NCBI RefSeq assembly: GCF_000372725.1
Contig: NW_005201102.1
Location: 71,817-133,101 of the forward strand
Reading direction: 5' to 3'
Source of the DNA: Emiliania huxleyi CCMP1516
Taxonomy: Eukaryota; Haptophyta; Isochrysidales; Noelaerhabdaceae
Length of the DNA: 61,285 nucleotides
Part shown: positions 42,401 to 56,900 of the stretch, in pieces
Position numbering within the stretch: position 1 is the first letter of the stretch
How the letters are laid out: each line of letters begins with the position of its first letter
Notes under the pieces: generated by a model
Databases searched by the model: none
What the model was told of the DNA's origin: nothing
The model's input: only the letters and a program-made list of their open reading frames with translations
Made by a program: the position numbers and the translations under genes

Positions 42401-45400
42401 CGATCTCGCGTGATCTCGGGCGATCTCGTGCGATCTCGCGTGATCTCGCGTGATCTCGCGTGATCTCGAGGCGGCTCCTGCGTGGCGCAGGCGATGGCGG
42501 CGGCGACGGCGGAGGTAGCGGCGCGCACGATCGGTGCGGCGCCGAGGGTGGTGAAGAGGGTGGCAAGCGAGGTGCCGATCTTGTGCACCTGCGGGGGCGC
42601 GTCGTGGGCGTGTCGGGGACGCGTCGTGGGCGTGTTGTGGGACGTGTCGTGGGCGTGTCGTGGGCGTGTCGTGTGCGTGTCGTGGGACGTGTCGTGGGCG
42701 TGTCGTGGGCGTGTTGTGGGCGTGTCGTGGACGTGTCTGGTGGGGAGCGGACGCTGATGCCGGCGCACTTGTGGATGGATGAATGGATGAATGAATGATG
42801 TGTGGCTTCGGTGTGAATCGACAGATGAGGCGACGTGTGGTTCCGATCCGGGCACCGTGGAGAGAGAGAGTGAGGTGAGGAGAGTGTGAGGTGGGGAGAG
42901 TGAGCTGCGGTGTGGGGAGAGAGTGAGTCGAGGAGAGCACCTCGTGCAGCCTCGCGCGCTTGGCCGGCTTGTCTGTGTCGATGCGGAAGAGTGTCGCGAG
43001 GGCAGACGGGGCGCCTTCGGGGGAGAGGGGCGGCGATTGGGAGGAGGAGAGAGAGGCGGCAGGGAGGAGGAGGAGGAGGAGGAGGAGGGGAGGAGCAGCT
43101 GCGGCGAGAGGGAGGGAGGAGCAGCAGAGAGGGAGGGAGGAGCAGCTGCGGCGAGAGGGCGGGAGGAGCAGCTGCGGCGAGAAGCGCGCCCGGCGAGGGG
43201 GAGATATGGGGAGATGCGGCGGGGAGATATGGCGAGAGGCGCGCCCGGCGAGGGGGAGACAGCAAAGAGGTCGGCCTCGCGGAGCGAGAACTCGAGGTGC
43301 ACCTCCTTGAAGGAACGGACCCGTGGCATCGCTGGCGAGGCCTTGAGCTTGGCGACCAGCGCGTCCGACACGCGCGACGAGAAGAAGAGGTGCGCGCTGG
43401 CGTACGCGGGAGCCTTTGGGTTGCGAAAGTCGTCGATGAGGCGGCCGAGCGACTCGACCGACGGGGTGAGGAAGTAGAGCGCGGGCAGCGAGGTCAGCTG
43501 CTGCCGGCGCAGGTAGTTTCCGTCCGGCCCTCGCATCGTGATGTGCTCCACCAGGTGCACGCCCGCCTCCATCAGCTCCGACACGCGGAAGAGCGACGAG
43601 ATGACGGGCATGGTGACGCCGTCGACCAGCAGGACCGCCCCGCAGGGCATCGCGCGCAGCGTCCCGAACACCTCTGACACCAGGCGCTGCCTCGCGCGGT
43701 CGCGCAGCGACGGGCCGCCAGAGCCCGACGGCGGCCCGTCTCGCGCAGACACGCGCTCGAGGCTGTACACATCGGCGTAGGCCGCGAGGCTGGACCCGGC
43801 CGGCGCGTCGGCGGCCGGGCCAGCCTCGACCGCCTCCGCCTTCTTTTTTCTCCGGAAGAGCGAAGGGGGCATCGCACGAGCTTGTAAGAAGAAGGCCGAG
43901 GCGAGGCGGCCGTCGAAGGCCGTCAAGGAGGCCCCCTCTCGTCTTTTCTGCCTGATCCCGTTGACTCCGCCTCTGTCTGGCGATCCCACACCCGACTCCC
44001 CGGGTGGGGGCGGCGGCATCACTCGTCGCCACCCCTCTCCGGGAGGTCGGGCCGGCTCACCCTGGTCAGCGAGCCGCGCCCGCACCCGTGGCCTCTCTAT
44101 CGTTCTCGGCTCGCCCCCCCCTTCCTCCTGCTCCTCACTAAACTCGAGAAGGCGCGGTCCCTCTTGTCGTAAATCACGGCGGTCTATCCGACAAAGCAAG
44201 AACTGAGGGCATTCGACCCGCTGCATCTCTCGTGCAGCACGTGCACGCGCCTCGGCGTTGACCGCGGCAACCTGGGAGGAGGCGCCAAACAAGGAAGGCC
44301 GTCTGCTCGTCGATGACGGCGCCCCACTCGGCAGGCAGCTACTGAAGCATCCAGAGAGTCCTCGACGAGGGGCGTCCCAATGCTGTGTGCGCTTTGCTGC
44401 GCCTGTGACGCTCGTACTCCGCCTCAGGACGTCGATTTCGTCGACCGTGGTGCCTTTGCGCTCCTCGGCTTTCAGCGCCTCGGCAACCCGCTCTACCACA
44501 ACAACTTGAGAAATCCGTACGCGCGCTCGCATGTCTACAAGTGCTGCATGCTCAACCTCTCGCGGCTTAAGGGGATCGACTACGACTGCGCCGTCTGGGC
44601 GATGGAGGACATCGACTTCAACAAGCGCCTCGTCTGCGACTGCTTCCCTCGCCCTGCGCACGGCCCCGAGGGTAAGCTCTGCTTTCGCGCAGCGAGCACT
44701 CCGCCGCGCGCGTGTGCCTGCTGGAGCGGCGACGCCTCGCGACAGCCCGAGATCCTCTGCAAGATTCGGCGCTTTGGCTTCTACCAGAGGAAGTTGCCGG
44801 GCGGCGCCTCTGGCACCTCGGACCGCAAGCCGCAGCCGCCGAAGCCGGGGCCGCCGAAGAAGGGCTTGCCTCCACCGGGGCCGTCGCCAGGACCGCTGAG
44901 GCGCGGGCGCGGGCGCGGGCCGAAAGCTTTGCGGTGGCGTGCCTGGCTCACGACGCCGGGAAATGTCGATTGGCGAGGCAAAGACGTGGACATCGAACGC
45001 ATCATTTCGAAGCTCGAGAAGAGCGAAATCGAGATCGACGAGATCGTGCATGAGCTCCAAGGCGGGCGCGACAACTTTGCAAGCAACGTGCTTAAAGACT
45101 GTGGCATTGATCACCCAGGAACTCGACTCAGGTTACTCAAGGGCTTGAGGGAAGCTTTCATGCAGTAAGGATGACATGCAGTAAGGATGGATTTGTCATG
45201 TCCGTGACGGACATGACATAGTACGTATCTAAGGTAACAAGCGCTGTGCCCAGGGTTGTGCTTTTGTGTGTCTGTGCTTGTGCGTCTTGCGCCTGGGACT
45301 TTGATTCTTCGGCTAGCGCTCCAAAAATCTAGACCCCTTTGACTTTAAGGAGGCTGCTTTCGCGCGTGCCCAGGTGTTGTAGCGACGATGGGGCGCGATA

Positions 45401-48400
45401 AGTTCTTTTTTCATCTAGGCACAGCGCCTTGTTTACATCCTGCTCGCCGTTCGTGACTGCTGTCACACCGTCGTAGGACAGCTCCTGCTCGCCGTTCGTG
45501 TTTGCTCCGCTGCCCGACCGTCCACGGACCCACGGAGCAGCTCCGGCATGCGGCGGCTCCTCGCCGGCGCTTGGCTGGCGCGGCAGCTCCTCCTCGCCGC
45601 CGCGCGGCCCGTCACCGTCCAGATGACTTCGTCGACCGCCGATTGTAGCCGCGCCGCTCGTCATGCCGCCCGTCATGGTGCCGCCCTTGCTCGCCTTGCC
45701 AACGCTCGTTGCGCCGTCGCAGCTCATCCCGCCGCGGCTCATCGCGCGATCGCGACCGCCATCGCGACTCGTCCCGCCATGGCCGCCCTTCGCGTCCGTA
45801 CTCGGCGCGCCGTTGGTCATCACGCCAGCGACGCTCCTCGCCCCGATAGGTCATGCGGTTCTTGTCGAGCGAGCGCGCCGCAACACAAGGACCGCGTCTG
45901 TTCACGCCTGCAGCTCTGAGCAGCGGACCCCGCAAAAAGCTGGAACCCTGCCTCTCGAGGCGGTGGTAGCTAAAAGGAAACGTACATTAGTTAGGAAGCT
46001 ATTCATGAGTAGGGTGGTGTATCGCCAGTGGAGGTAGCGCGTCGTCCAGCACGTAGTCGAGGACGATCAGCTCCTCGCCTCCGCCACCCTCGCCCCGCTC
46101 GTCGCCGCCGCCTCCGCCGCCGTCCGCCGCCGTGAAGGAGCGCACGCGCCGCACCCGCTCGATGGTCTCATGGATGCGGGGCAGCACTTGGTGCATCGTG
46201 CGGCGGTACGCGGAGACGCGCAGCACGGCGCCGACCGGCGAGAGGACCGGCGAGGTGAGGGTCGGTGGCCGTGCACCAGAGGAGGAGCGACGCGGCGGAG
46301 TGTCACGTCGCAAAGGCATCAAGCAGTCTCGATGGACCGTAGATCCGTAGTGAGCATCTGACCATCCCCAGCATGCAGCACCAATAAGAGAGATATTTTT
46401 TAGCAATACCAAACAACTCTAACACTCACACATCATTTGGGGCTGGAGCCCCTGGTAATTGATCTTTGCCCCTGAAGACTGCGCGTTATGCTTGTTTAAG
46501 CCCTGTTCAAGCGCGCGCGAGACATGCAGACAGGGTTGCCAGGTGAGAGCGAATGGCGTGGTTCTCTCTCAAACACTAGGCACGGGACTGGCGTGCTCTG
46601 GCACTACATACATGCACATAGCAGTTGTTTGGTATTGCTAAAAATCTCTCTCTCTACATGCACATGTCATGCACATGGAACACAGGTACAAAAGGGAAAG
46701 AATTTGCATTGCGTTTGAGGAAAGCTGGCTTGTTTCATCCAGAGCTCGGCGCCTGCAGTCTGATGTCTGTCTGTCCTGCCTGTGCGTCGCCCAGTCGTTC
46801 GTTTTTCTTGTTCACAGTGTGTCTCTGAGACGCCGGAGTCGGCTGGCTATCTCGGTGTGAAGCCGTCAGGGTCCACCAAAGTGTGAACCAGCGCATAGCG
46901 CCATATCTAGAGCAGACGTATGGAGCACTTGGAGCACTTGGAGTATTTTCGTCTCATTTAACCCTCGATTCCTCCCTCACGGCCTGCAGCCTCACTTCCG
47001 CCGTCGCTCGGCGCGTCCCGCAGGTCAACCAGTGATGGTCACCGTGCAGGGTGCCAACAAGCTGATCGTCTTCTCGCTCGTTGCGCTCTGCAACGTTCTG
47101 CCTGGCGTCATCGCGGCCAACTCGGACGAGAAGTACAGGAGCACTTTCTTGGCGACTGGCTGCTGCAACTCGCAGCCGATAACTTGGTGGTGCGTGGTGG
47201 ACAACGCAGAGCACGAGCACAGTTCTTTCTGATATGTACGCCTACTGCACTCTCGTGGCCGAGGGCCGCGCAGATAAGAGGCAGGAACGCACATGCGGCT
47301 GCCGTGAGGGAGCCACCCCGACCTGCGTCCGTCAGACGGCATGGACATACTATCTACCGCCGCCTTCGCCGCCTTCGTCGCCGCCGCCCTTGCCGCCGCC
47401 ATCGCCGCCGCCATCGCCGCCGCCGCCGCCGCCATCGCCTCCTCCCGACGTGGCGCTGGATTCACCGCATGCGATCATCGCCGGCGTGCTCACAAATGTC
47501 ACCGTTCGCGGGTCGTTCGTGGCCGAGGGCGACTGGCTGGTCTTGCTATTGTCCGGCACACCCGACTGCACGGGTGCGACGCGAGAGCGGTCGATCCAGG
47601 GTGGCCAGATGTTGGCAGGCTGGGTGATGGTCACGGTGCCCCAGCCAGGGAGTTACAAAGTGTGCCATTCGGCGTCGCACATCCCCACCACGGACGCTCA
47701 CTTTGCCTTCCTCTCCAATGTCATCGTGGACGCGTTCGCGGGGCCGCCACCGCCGCCGAAACCTAAGCAATCAGTTCCCATCACGGAAGAGGCCAAGATA
47801 GCCATCATCGCCGGGTCCGCAAGTGGCGCGCTCGTGCTCCTCCTCGTTGGCCTCTCTGGCCTTGTGATCTGGCGACGCAGGCCGGCGCATGTGAGGCGTC
47901 GCACCGAGCGTCGCGTCGCCACGCGGGGGCTTCTCTCCGCCAGCACTGAAGGCGCCGCCGAGATGGGCCTGGCACCGCTCGTAGTGCGTGACGTTGCCGA
48001 CGCTGGCGGCCTGGATACCCTCGCCAACAAGCTTGCGAAGGCGATGGATAAGCGCACCGCGTCCAGATGTCACCGCCCGATGCCTCGCAACAGCACCGGG
48101 GTGATCAAGGTCACGATGCAGTCGACGCCGCCACCGGAGGATGGCGACCAGTGGGGTGCATGATCGCCGTCTTCTAGAGGCACGGGACTGGGACAGAGTG
48201 TTTGTGTTGCGGGACTGGTGCACTGGCACTACACAATCACAAACATTAGGCACGGGACTGTCGCGCACTGGCTGGCACTAAATCAGGTACACCAGGAAAA
48301 GAATTCTTAAAATACAAGCCTCTCTCACAGCAGTCAGCACACTGGCACGACAAGGGCGCGGACTGGCACACTCACGAAAAGAATTTGCATTACCTTGCTG

Positions 48401-51400
48401 TGAAGGGAAAGGTTGTTTCACTTGTTGTTTCATGCGAAGCTCGGCGCCTGTCCTGTTGCTGAATCGTTTTCACAGTGCCGAATCGTTTTCACAGTACGCG
48501 AGTCGGCTGGCTATCTCGGTCAGACGCCATCCAGGCCCTCGGCCCTCGGCCCTCGGCCCAGGCGCACCCCGCGTCCGCTGACTCACCCCGCGTCCATTCG
48601 CAGGCGCGCGAGATCGATCCGTGTGCCTCCCGCGTCCTCTGGCACAACGCACCATGCGGGTCCTCATCTTTTGCGTCGGCACCCGAGGTGACGTCGAGCC
48701 CTTCATCGCGCTGGCGCGGGCGGCTGAGGCAGCCGGGCACGACGCTTTGGTCTGTTCGACGCATGAGCACGAGGACCTCTGCGCACGTTCCAAGGTCTCG
48801 TTTGCGTCCGTCGGCGAGTCCATCGCAGATGATCCAGAGATGTTCAAGATCGCTTCGACATCTCTGGCCGCATTCGAGGCGGGGAAGATCACTGCCGCCG
48901 AGATGCAGAAGCAGCAAATGGCCATGCTGACGACCGTCCTCGGTCGCGTCAGCCTTCCGCATTCACGGGCCCTCATGGCGATTCTGGACGCCGCGGCCTC
49001 GGAAGGAAAGCCTTTCGACCTCGCGATCGCAACCATACTCGGCCACCGGAGTATTCAGCCGCACCTTGAAGCTCGTAACCTCGTCTTCCTACCACCTGCC
49101 GATGCAAGGAAGGGCGGAGGGCTTCCTCGGCTCGAACCTGATGTGGTGGTATCGCAAGGCCATATGGGGCGCATTCCAGCGACTAGTGTGGGGCGCATTC
49201 CTCGAGAAGAATGTCAACGAGAGTCGCACGCTCGCGGGCCTTGACACGCTGTCGTACGTCAGCGAGTACTATGCGCGCATGCACCGCGCGCCGACGATTC
49301 TGGGCTATCTTGAGGAGCTCACGCCGACGCCATACCCGCCAAAAACGAATGAGCTACGCGACGTGCGCGCACAGGGCGTCTTGATGCTCGACGACCACGC
49401 CCGATCGAAGCGCGAGGCGCTACCCGCCGACCTCGAGGCTTTCCTCGCAGCAGGGCCACCTCCCGTTTACATTGGCTTTGGCTCGATGCGCCTCGCCGCG
49501 CGCCACGTGACGATGGTCGTGCTGCAGGTGACATTTGTCGTCGGCTCGAGCCCCCCCCCCAACATCTTTCCCTGTTTCTCACGTGTGCTGCGCACCGGCT
49601 CACGTTTTGCCCGCGTGTGCGCGCAGGCCGTGAAGCAGGCGGGCGGGCGCTGCGTGCTCGCGGCCGGCTGGGCGGAGCTTGGCACGCATCAGCTCGACCC
49701 GGCGTCTGATGGCACCGCAGAGCTGCTCAGCTTCGCCAAGTCGAGCGTCTTCGAGATTTCGAGCGTCGACCACCGGATGCTGCTCCCGCGGTGCGCGAGC
49801 GCCGTCTGCCATGCGGGCGCGGGCACGTTTGCCGCGGTCCTCCTCGCGGGCATCCCGATCATCGCGTGCCCGTTTGCGTTCGATCAATTCGGTTTCGCGC
49901 GTGCGGGCGTCGGCGCCGGTGTATCGCCTGGCTTCGCGCCACTCGGCCGACGTGCTTGCAGATCTCATCCTCAAGGCGGCCGCCGAGCGGCCGCAGATGG
50001 AGCCCAATCTCAAGCGCATCCAGGCGGCCATGTCGCCGCCCGATCGAACCGCCAAGGCCGCCGTCGCCGCCATGGTGGACGTCCTGCGTGAGCACAAGGA
50101 GGAGTCGATGTGGACGCGGCCCGTGCCCGAGGATATACAGCCGATCCGCTTCAGCATGGGGGACGCCATGTCCATGTGCCTGTCGCGTTGAGGCCAACTC
50201 GACCACGGGCGGCACGGTCATGATGTGCCGGAGCTCAGCCCGCGCGGGCGATGGATGGCATGCTCTTGTCTCGCTCCTATAGCAGAATCCAGAAACAGTA
50301 GGGGGAGGGCTCCCAGGGCTTGGAGGATTTTTCAGTTGCAACCATTTCGAGATCCACACACTCCCTATTGCTATAGCCTATACCCTATGCCTAACACAGA
50401 TCTATCTGTGTGATCTGAAGAAAGGAAACAAGGGTTGACAAGGGGAGGGGCTAGTGCCATTTCACTCTGACACGCTAAATCTTGAAAACGTCTCCAACGG
50501 AGCTCCGTGTTGCTTCCAGCGCCCACACGCCCCGCCCTACACACCCACACGCCCGCGAGCCCGCTCTGCCCCCCCCCCCCCCCCCTCTCACAAGACCCCA
50601 CACACGGTCTCGTCCGTGCCTTGCGGCCGGCGACGAGATTGCTAGAGGCGGAGCAAGCCTGCTCTAGTCTCACACGTTCGCCCCTGTCGCCTGTCTGTGT
50701 TGTTGTGCTGTTGTTTGTCTCTTGGCACCTTGGAGTGCTGGGGGGGGCGACAGGGGGGACGTGGCCTGAGTGATGTGTACGCCCACTCAGGATGTGTGGC
50801 AGCCCGCTGGCTGTGTGTCTTGTGAGCTTGTTTGTGTCTGTGTGTCGCTCGTGCGTGTCGTCATCATCTGTCTTGCGTCCACCCATACCGCGTTGGTGTC
50901 CAGTCCGAGCCTGACTGTTCTTCACCTTACTACATACCCCCCTCTCCCTCGCCTCCTTTGTGGGCCGCCGCACAACACTCACCCAGTCTTGGAAGAAGAG
51001 AAGTAAAATTCTTCTTTGCACGACACTGGGCGGCACGGGACTGGCGCGCACTGGCACTAACACAGGTACACCACGGGAGCCGTAAGAAAAAGAAAGAAAA
51101 CAGGCAAAGGAAGTATGGGAGCCTAGGCACTGCACTCCGACCGGAAATTCTTCTTCGCGTGTGCCGGTGATAGTACTAGCACGCGCCAGTTCGCACCTGT
51201 GTCGAGCTCTGTGAATAAATAAATACAACGGACATCCCAAGCTAGGGCTGGGTCGAGGACAGACACGTCCCCACCTTTGCAGGATTTTGCAAAAGCGAGG
51301 GGGGAGCTCTGTGCTGTGAGAGAGAGTTGGCTGTTTAATTCTTCTTCGTGGCGGGGGTGGGCGGGTGCACGGAGCTAAGTGCCTCGCCACCCTCGCAGGA

Positions 51401-53835
51401 GTCGCTTAGGCGGCTCCCGTGGTGTACCTGTGTTAGTGCCAGTGCGCGCCAGTCCCGTGCCCAGTGTTGTGCGAGGGAGTTTTGTTGTAGGGCTCTAAGA
51501 TTCTTCTGTGTCGAACCTGTGTGCTGTGCGAGAGAGTTGTTTTTGTTGAATTCTTCTTCGCTGCCGCCATGAGCGGCGCCATCAGCCTCGTGACCTTGCT
51601 CGCCGACCTTCGCCAGGGCGACCTGGGCTCGCTGCGCGCCCTCCTCGCCGGGTGGACGCGCGGCCCGGCACTCACGGCCATGCTCGACGCGCGCCTCGAG
51701 GCCGCGAAAAAGCACACGCTGCTTACTATCGCCGCTCTGCACGGGCAGGCCGACGCCGTGCGGCTGCTGCTCGAGAGCGGCGCGAGCGTGGGGGCGACGA
51801 CGGGCCGTGGCTCCACCGCGCTGGCCATCGCGTGCCTGGAGGGCCAGCTCGAGTGCGTGCGGCTGCTCCTCGGCGCCAACGCTGACGCCGACCAAGCTAG
51901 GATGACGGCGCCACGCCGCTGTACATTGCGTGCGAGAAGGGCCAGCTCGAGTGCGCCCGGCTGCTCCTCGGCGCAAGCGCGGCGATCAACCAAGCCAAGG
52001 ACACCGGCGCGACGCCACTGTTCATCGCGTGCCAGAATGGCCGCCTCGAGTGCGCCCGGCTGCTCCTCGGCGCAAGCGCGGCGGTCAACCAAGCCAAGAA
52101 CAGCGGCGGCAAGCGTGCGAGCACGGCCAGCTCGAGTGCGTGCGGCTGCTTCTCGGGGCCGGCGCGGCGGTCAACCAAGCCAAGCAGAACGGCGCCACGC
52201 CGCTGCACATGGCGTGCCAGGAGGGCCAGCTCGAGTGCGTGCGGCTGCTTCTCGAGGCTGGCGCGGCGGTCAACCAAGCCAAGGACGGCGGCTTCACGCC
52301 GCTGTTCATCGCGTGCCAGCAGGGCCACCTCGACACCGCCCGGCTGCTCCTCGAGGCTAGCGCGGCGGTCAACCAAGCCAAGGACGGGGGCTTCACGCCG
52401 CTGTTCATCGCGTGCGAGAACGGCCAACTCGAGTGCGCCCAGCTGCTCCTCGGCGCCAACGCTGACGCCGACCAAGCTAAGGATGACGGCGCCACGCCGC
52501 TGTACATTGCGTGCCAGAATGGCCGCCTCGAGTGCGCCCGGCTGCTCCTCGGCGCAAGCGCGGCGGTCAACCAAGCCAAGAACAGCGGCGGCACGCCGCT
52601 GTACATCGCGTGCGAGCACGGCCAGCTCGAGTGCGTGCGGCTGCTTCTCGGCGCAAGCGCGGCGGTCAACCAAGCCAAGCAGAATGGCGCCACGCCGCTG
52701 TTCATGGCGTGCCAGAACGGCCAGCTCGAGTGCGTGCGGCTGCTCCTCGGGGCCGGCGCGGCGGTCAACCAAGCCAAGGACGGGGGCTTCACGCCGCTGC
52801 ACATGGCGTGCTACCAGGGCCACTCCGCCGTCGTGCTCTGCCTGCTGCGGGCGGGCGCAGACGCAGCGGCGCGCACCTCGGCCGGGCGTACGGCGCTGCA
52901 GCTGGCCAAGGAGAAGGGCCACACCGAGTGCGAGCGCGCCTTTGAGGCGGCGGCGAGGGAGGCGAAGAGAGCGGAGATTGAGGCGAAGGTGGAGAGGGCA
53001 GTGGCCGAGAGGGCGGCGGCAGAGAGGGTGGAGGCCGAGAGGGCGGCCGAGGAGGCTGCGGCGGCGCTGCTGGCGGAGGAGGAGTCGGAGAAGTGCGCCG
53101 AGGAGAAGAAGAAGGGCAAGAAGAGGGGCAAGAAGAAGAAGCAGGGCGGCGGGGGCGGCGCTGGGCCGTCGCAAGAGCCCGAGGCGCCGGCAGAGGAGGC
53201 GGCGGAGGAGGCGGTGGCGGCGGCGGAGGAGGCGGAGCTTGCGGCGGCGCTCGAGGAGAGCGCGAGGCTGGAGGAGGGGAGGCGGGCGGCGGAGGCGCAA
53301 GGGTCGTCCTCGGCTGCAGAGGCGCCGGCTCCGAGGGAGGAGGAGCCGCCGGCCGACTTCATCTGCCCGATCACGACCGAGCTCATGAGTGACCCGGTGA
53401 TGGCGGCGGACGGGCATTCTTACGAGCGGTCGGCGATCGAGCGCTGGCTCGCGACCAAGTCGACGAGCCCGATGACGGGCGAGGCGCTCGTGCACACCTT
53501 CCTCGCCCCCAACCACATGGTGCGCCGGCAGATCCGGGAGTGGGAAGAGGCGCGGGCTTGATCGCGATCGGTCGAGCGGGGTGGGTGCAGGGTCTCTCGG
53601 AACTGCCGCGGTTGGGCCTTGAGCGTTGAGGACCGCTGGGCTCGACGTGTGTCGTGGCCAGCGCCACACAGTTTCGAAAACATAGGTGCGTGACGCAAAA
53701 TAAGAGCTGCGGCCGTACACGTCAGTGTATTGTTTATGCACTATGGACAGAGTGGCTTCGTGAAGGAATGGATTGAAAAACATTTTCGAACAAAAAGAAA
53801 AAGCGACGAGGAACCGGCGGAGGATGCAGTGACGT

Positions 53836-53947
<112 letters not shown>

Positions 53948-56900
53948 GCACCGGGCCTTGCACTTTGAATGCCGTGGGGCTCCTGTCGTTAGACGTGGAG
54001 ACGCGAGGGTTGCCCCCCCTTGCCCCACCACCTCGTGTGTGTGGAGAAGTTTACCTTACCTTACCTTACCTTACAGTGGACACTCGACAGACTGAGATAC
54101 CCCCGCACGCGTGCTATGAGGTGCTTTGCGGCGCACGGCGCACCACTGAGTCACTCTCCAGACTCCAACCGACAAAAGCCCGCCCCCCGCCCCCACCCCC
54201 CGGACAGAAAAGCCCTCATGCACCGAACCGTACTGTAATCGTACTCGTCCAGTCCGCCCGCCGCCTCCCGGATCCGGTACTGTGATCTGTGATCTGTGAT
54301 CTGTGAGGGTCCGCCCGCAGGCGCATTTTGTATACCGAGGCGGTGCCCGGTGCCGAGCGCAGGCAGAGCCCACAGGTCGGACCTTAAGACAGCGTTGTAG
54401 ATCCCTGGGCGAGGGTGGTGGCGTCCCCGAGGGTTTCAGCCACACAGCTACCATTGGAACGCGACCCACACAAAGCACCAAAGTTAGGCATACCCCCCGG
54501 CGCAGTGTCCCCCCCGCTATGTGTCGCCGTTCGTCGGGGCACGCTATCCTGTGCAGTCAGGGCAAGTGGGGGCGGGGTGGACAGCCCAGGCCTTTTTGTT
54601 TCCTGGGACCTCTCTGCCCAGTCCGGGGGTGCGCGTCGAACCTTCCATCACCCTGGGAACGTCCGGGTGTTGCGGGAAGTAAAGATATATTACTTTCAAC
54701 CGCCAACGCACCTGAAAAAAGAAAGTCCTCGCGTGCTCGATATTGAGGCCGGCCCCCGCGGACCCCATGCCTCCTCCCCGCCCCACTCTTTCTCGGCAGA
54801 CAAGCTCGAAGCTGACGGGTCCAGATGTACAGTGCAGCAATGCCAATGGCCTGGGCCGGCGGCTCTCAGTGCAACGTCAGCCTCGGGTCCTGCGCGACGC
54901 GGCGGCTGTGGCGGCACTGACTCAGGTCGAGCGCCTGAATCTGCTCGGGCGAGAGCATCAGGTCGTCCGCCACGCCGCCCAGCACCCGCTCCAGCTCCTG
55001 GACCCTCTTTCGGAGCGTCTCGAGCTCCTCGCGCTCGCTCGCCGTCAGTGGCAGTGGCGCGAGACCCTTCTGCGAGGCGGTCTTCTCGTCCTCCTCGGGC
55101 TCAGCGAGGGCTGCCCCGGCCGGCTCGTCGACTGCGGCGCCCGGCAACTGCCGGTCGAGAAGGAGGACGCGGTAGACGATGAGGGCGGCGCACAGGAAGC
55201 CTGTCAGCGGCACGAGTAGAGGGTCTCGGGAGGGAAGGGGGAGAAGGCTTTGGAGAGATCCGATCTTTCATCTCGTCTCGGCTCTCCCGCGTCTCGTCTA
55301 CAGCTAGCTCGCCGCAGGAGGGGAAGATGGGCAGTAGCTCCCACTTCCACTGCGTGTACAGCCAGGCTCCGACGATTGGGCCCATGAAGCCGGCGATCGC
55401 CTGAGGATGAGAGGTGAAGTAAGGTGACGGAAAGGCCGCCACGCACCGGCCGAGGCCCGGAGCTAGCCCCCCCTCTCGCCTGGATGGAGGAAGACGTTCC
55501 CTGCACCGCTCCCTGTGAGTTCTTGTCCGCGTAAAGTGAGAGCAGCGTCGTATAGCCCGTGTTGTAAAAGGTGAAGCCTGGGCGCAAGTGGGCGAAGCGC
55601 TGTAGCAGGGCGTGGGAGGGCGGTGGCGTAATCTCATTAGTCCAAGCTGACGCTTCAATTCGGCTTTGACCTTTGTCCCGCTCCGTCTCGGATAGAACTC
55701 TCTCACCGATCGCATGTCCGATTGACATGCCCATGATAAAGACCATACCGCCGTCGAGCGTGAACCTGCGGTGTGCGCTGATAGGTCCGAATAAAGGATC
55801 TTGCCACGAGTGTGCATGGGAATGGGGAACCTGCCATCGCATGGGCCCGATGTGCGGGAGAGGAGGCAGATCGCCCAGCCCGCGCTCGCCATCGTCGCGC
55901 CCAGGATTGCCACCTGGTGCTTGCCGTACTTTTGTGCCAGCTTGGCGAAAAGCGCGAGGTTGGCAAAGATGCCTGAGCGCAGCGGGGGAGGCACGGGGAG
56001 GGGGGGGGGGGTGATCTTGCGGGCGGCGCGAGCGGCGTGACGCTCCGGGCTGTACCAATTGAGCCGGTGACTGAGGTGATAAATCCAAACTCGCCCGCGC
56101 CCCATCCAAACTGCGAGCAGCGCGGGGCGAGTTGGATGCGCTGGGGGTGGCATCGACCTGCCTCCAGAGCTGAGCCGCTCCTATGGTCGGGTCTGGGGCG
56201 CGCGCCTTGTCGAAGAGCCACAGACCAAACATCATCATGAAGACGCGGAACCCGAAATTGACGAGGAAGCCCGCCGCGAAGAGCCAGCGGATGATGGGCG
56301 CCTTGGCCTGCGCCAGCTCCGAGGTGGCGCGCCCGCCGTCGGCGGGGCCCTTGTCGTCGGTCTTCTTTTCGCTTCTTGGAGGCTCGTCCTAGGCGCGTGC
56401 AGGTGGCGCTAGGGTGGCGGGTGGCGTGGAGGGGCACGGGTGCAAATGGCACGGGTGCAAATGGGACGGCGGCTGACCAGGTAGAAGAGACCGAGCAGGA
56501 AGCCACACATGGCCAAGCCGGACGCAACGTAGAAGGGGAACGCGTTGCCAAACTGCGAGAGGCCGCCGCCAAAACCGGGCCCAAAGATGAGAGCCGCCTA
56601 GGGACGGGGTACCAGCTGAGGAAGGCCGCGGGAGAGAGGGCTTAGTGGGAAGAGCCGCCTGGAAGACGGAGCCGAGCCGCGCGCGGTAGAGAGGCGACTT
56701 GTCAGGCGGGAAGGCGTCGGAGATGTAGGCTTGCGCGAGAGGCTGAGGGGGAGGCGATAGCTCACGTGAGCTGGTGGCCGGAGGTCCGGGGATGCTCAGC
56801 GATGGTCGGGGCGCGAGGCACCGGGGAGGCGGAGAAGAGCCCTCCGATGAAGCGGCCGGCGAGCAGGCCGGTGTTGGAGCCAGAGAAGCCGATGACAAAA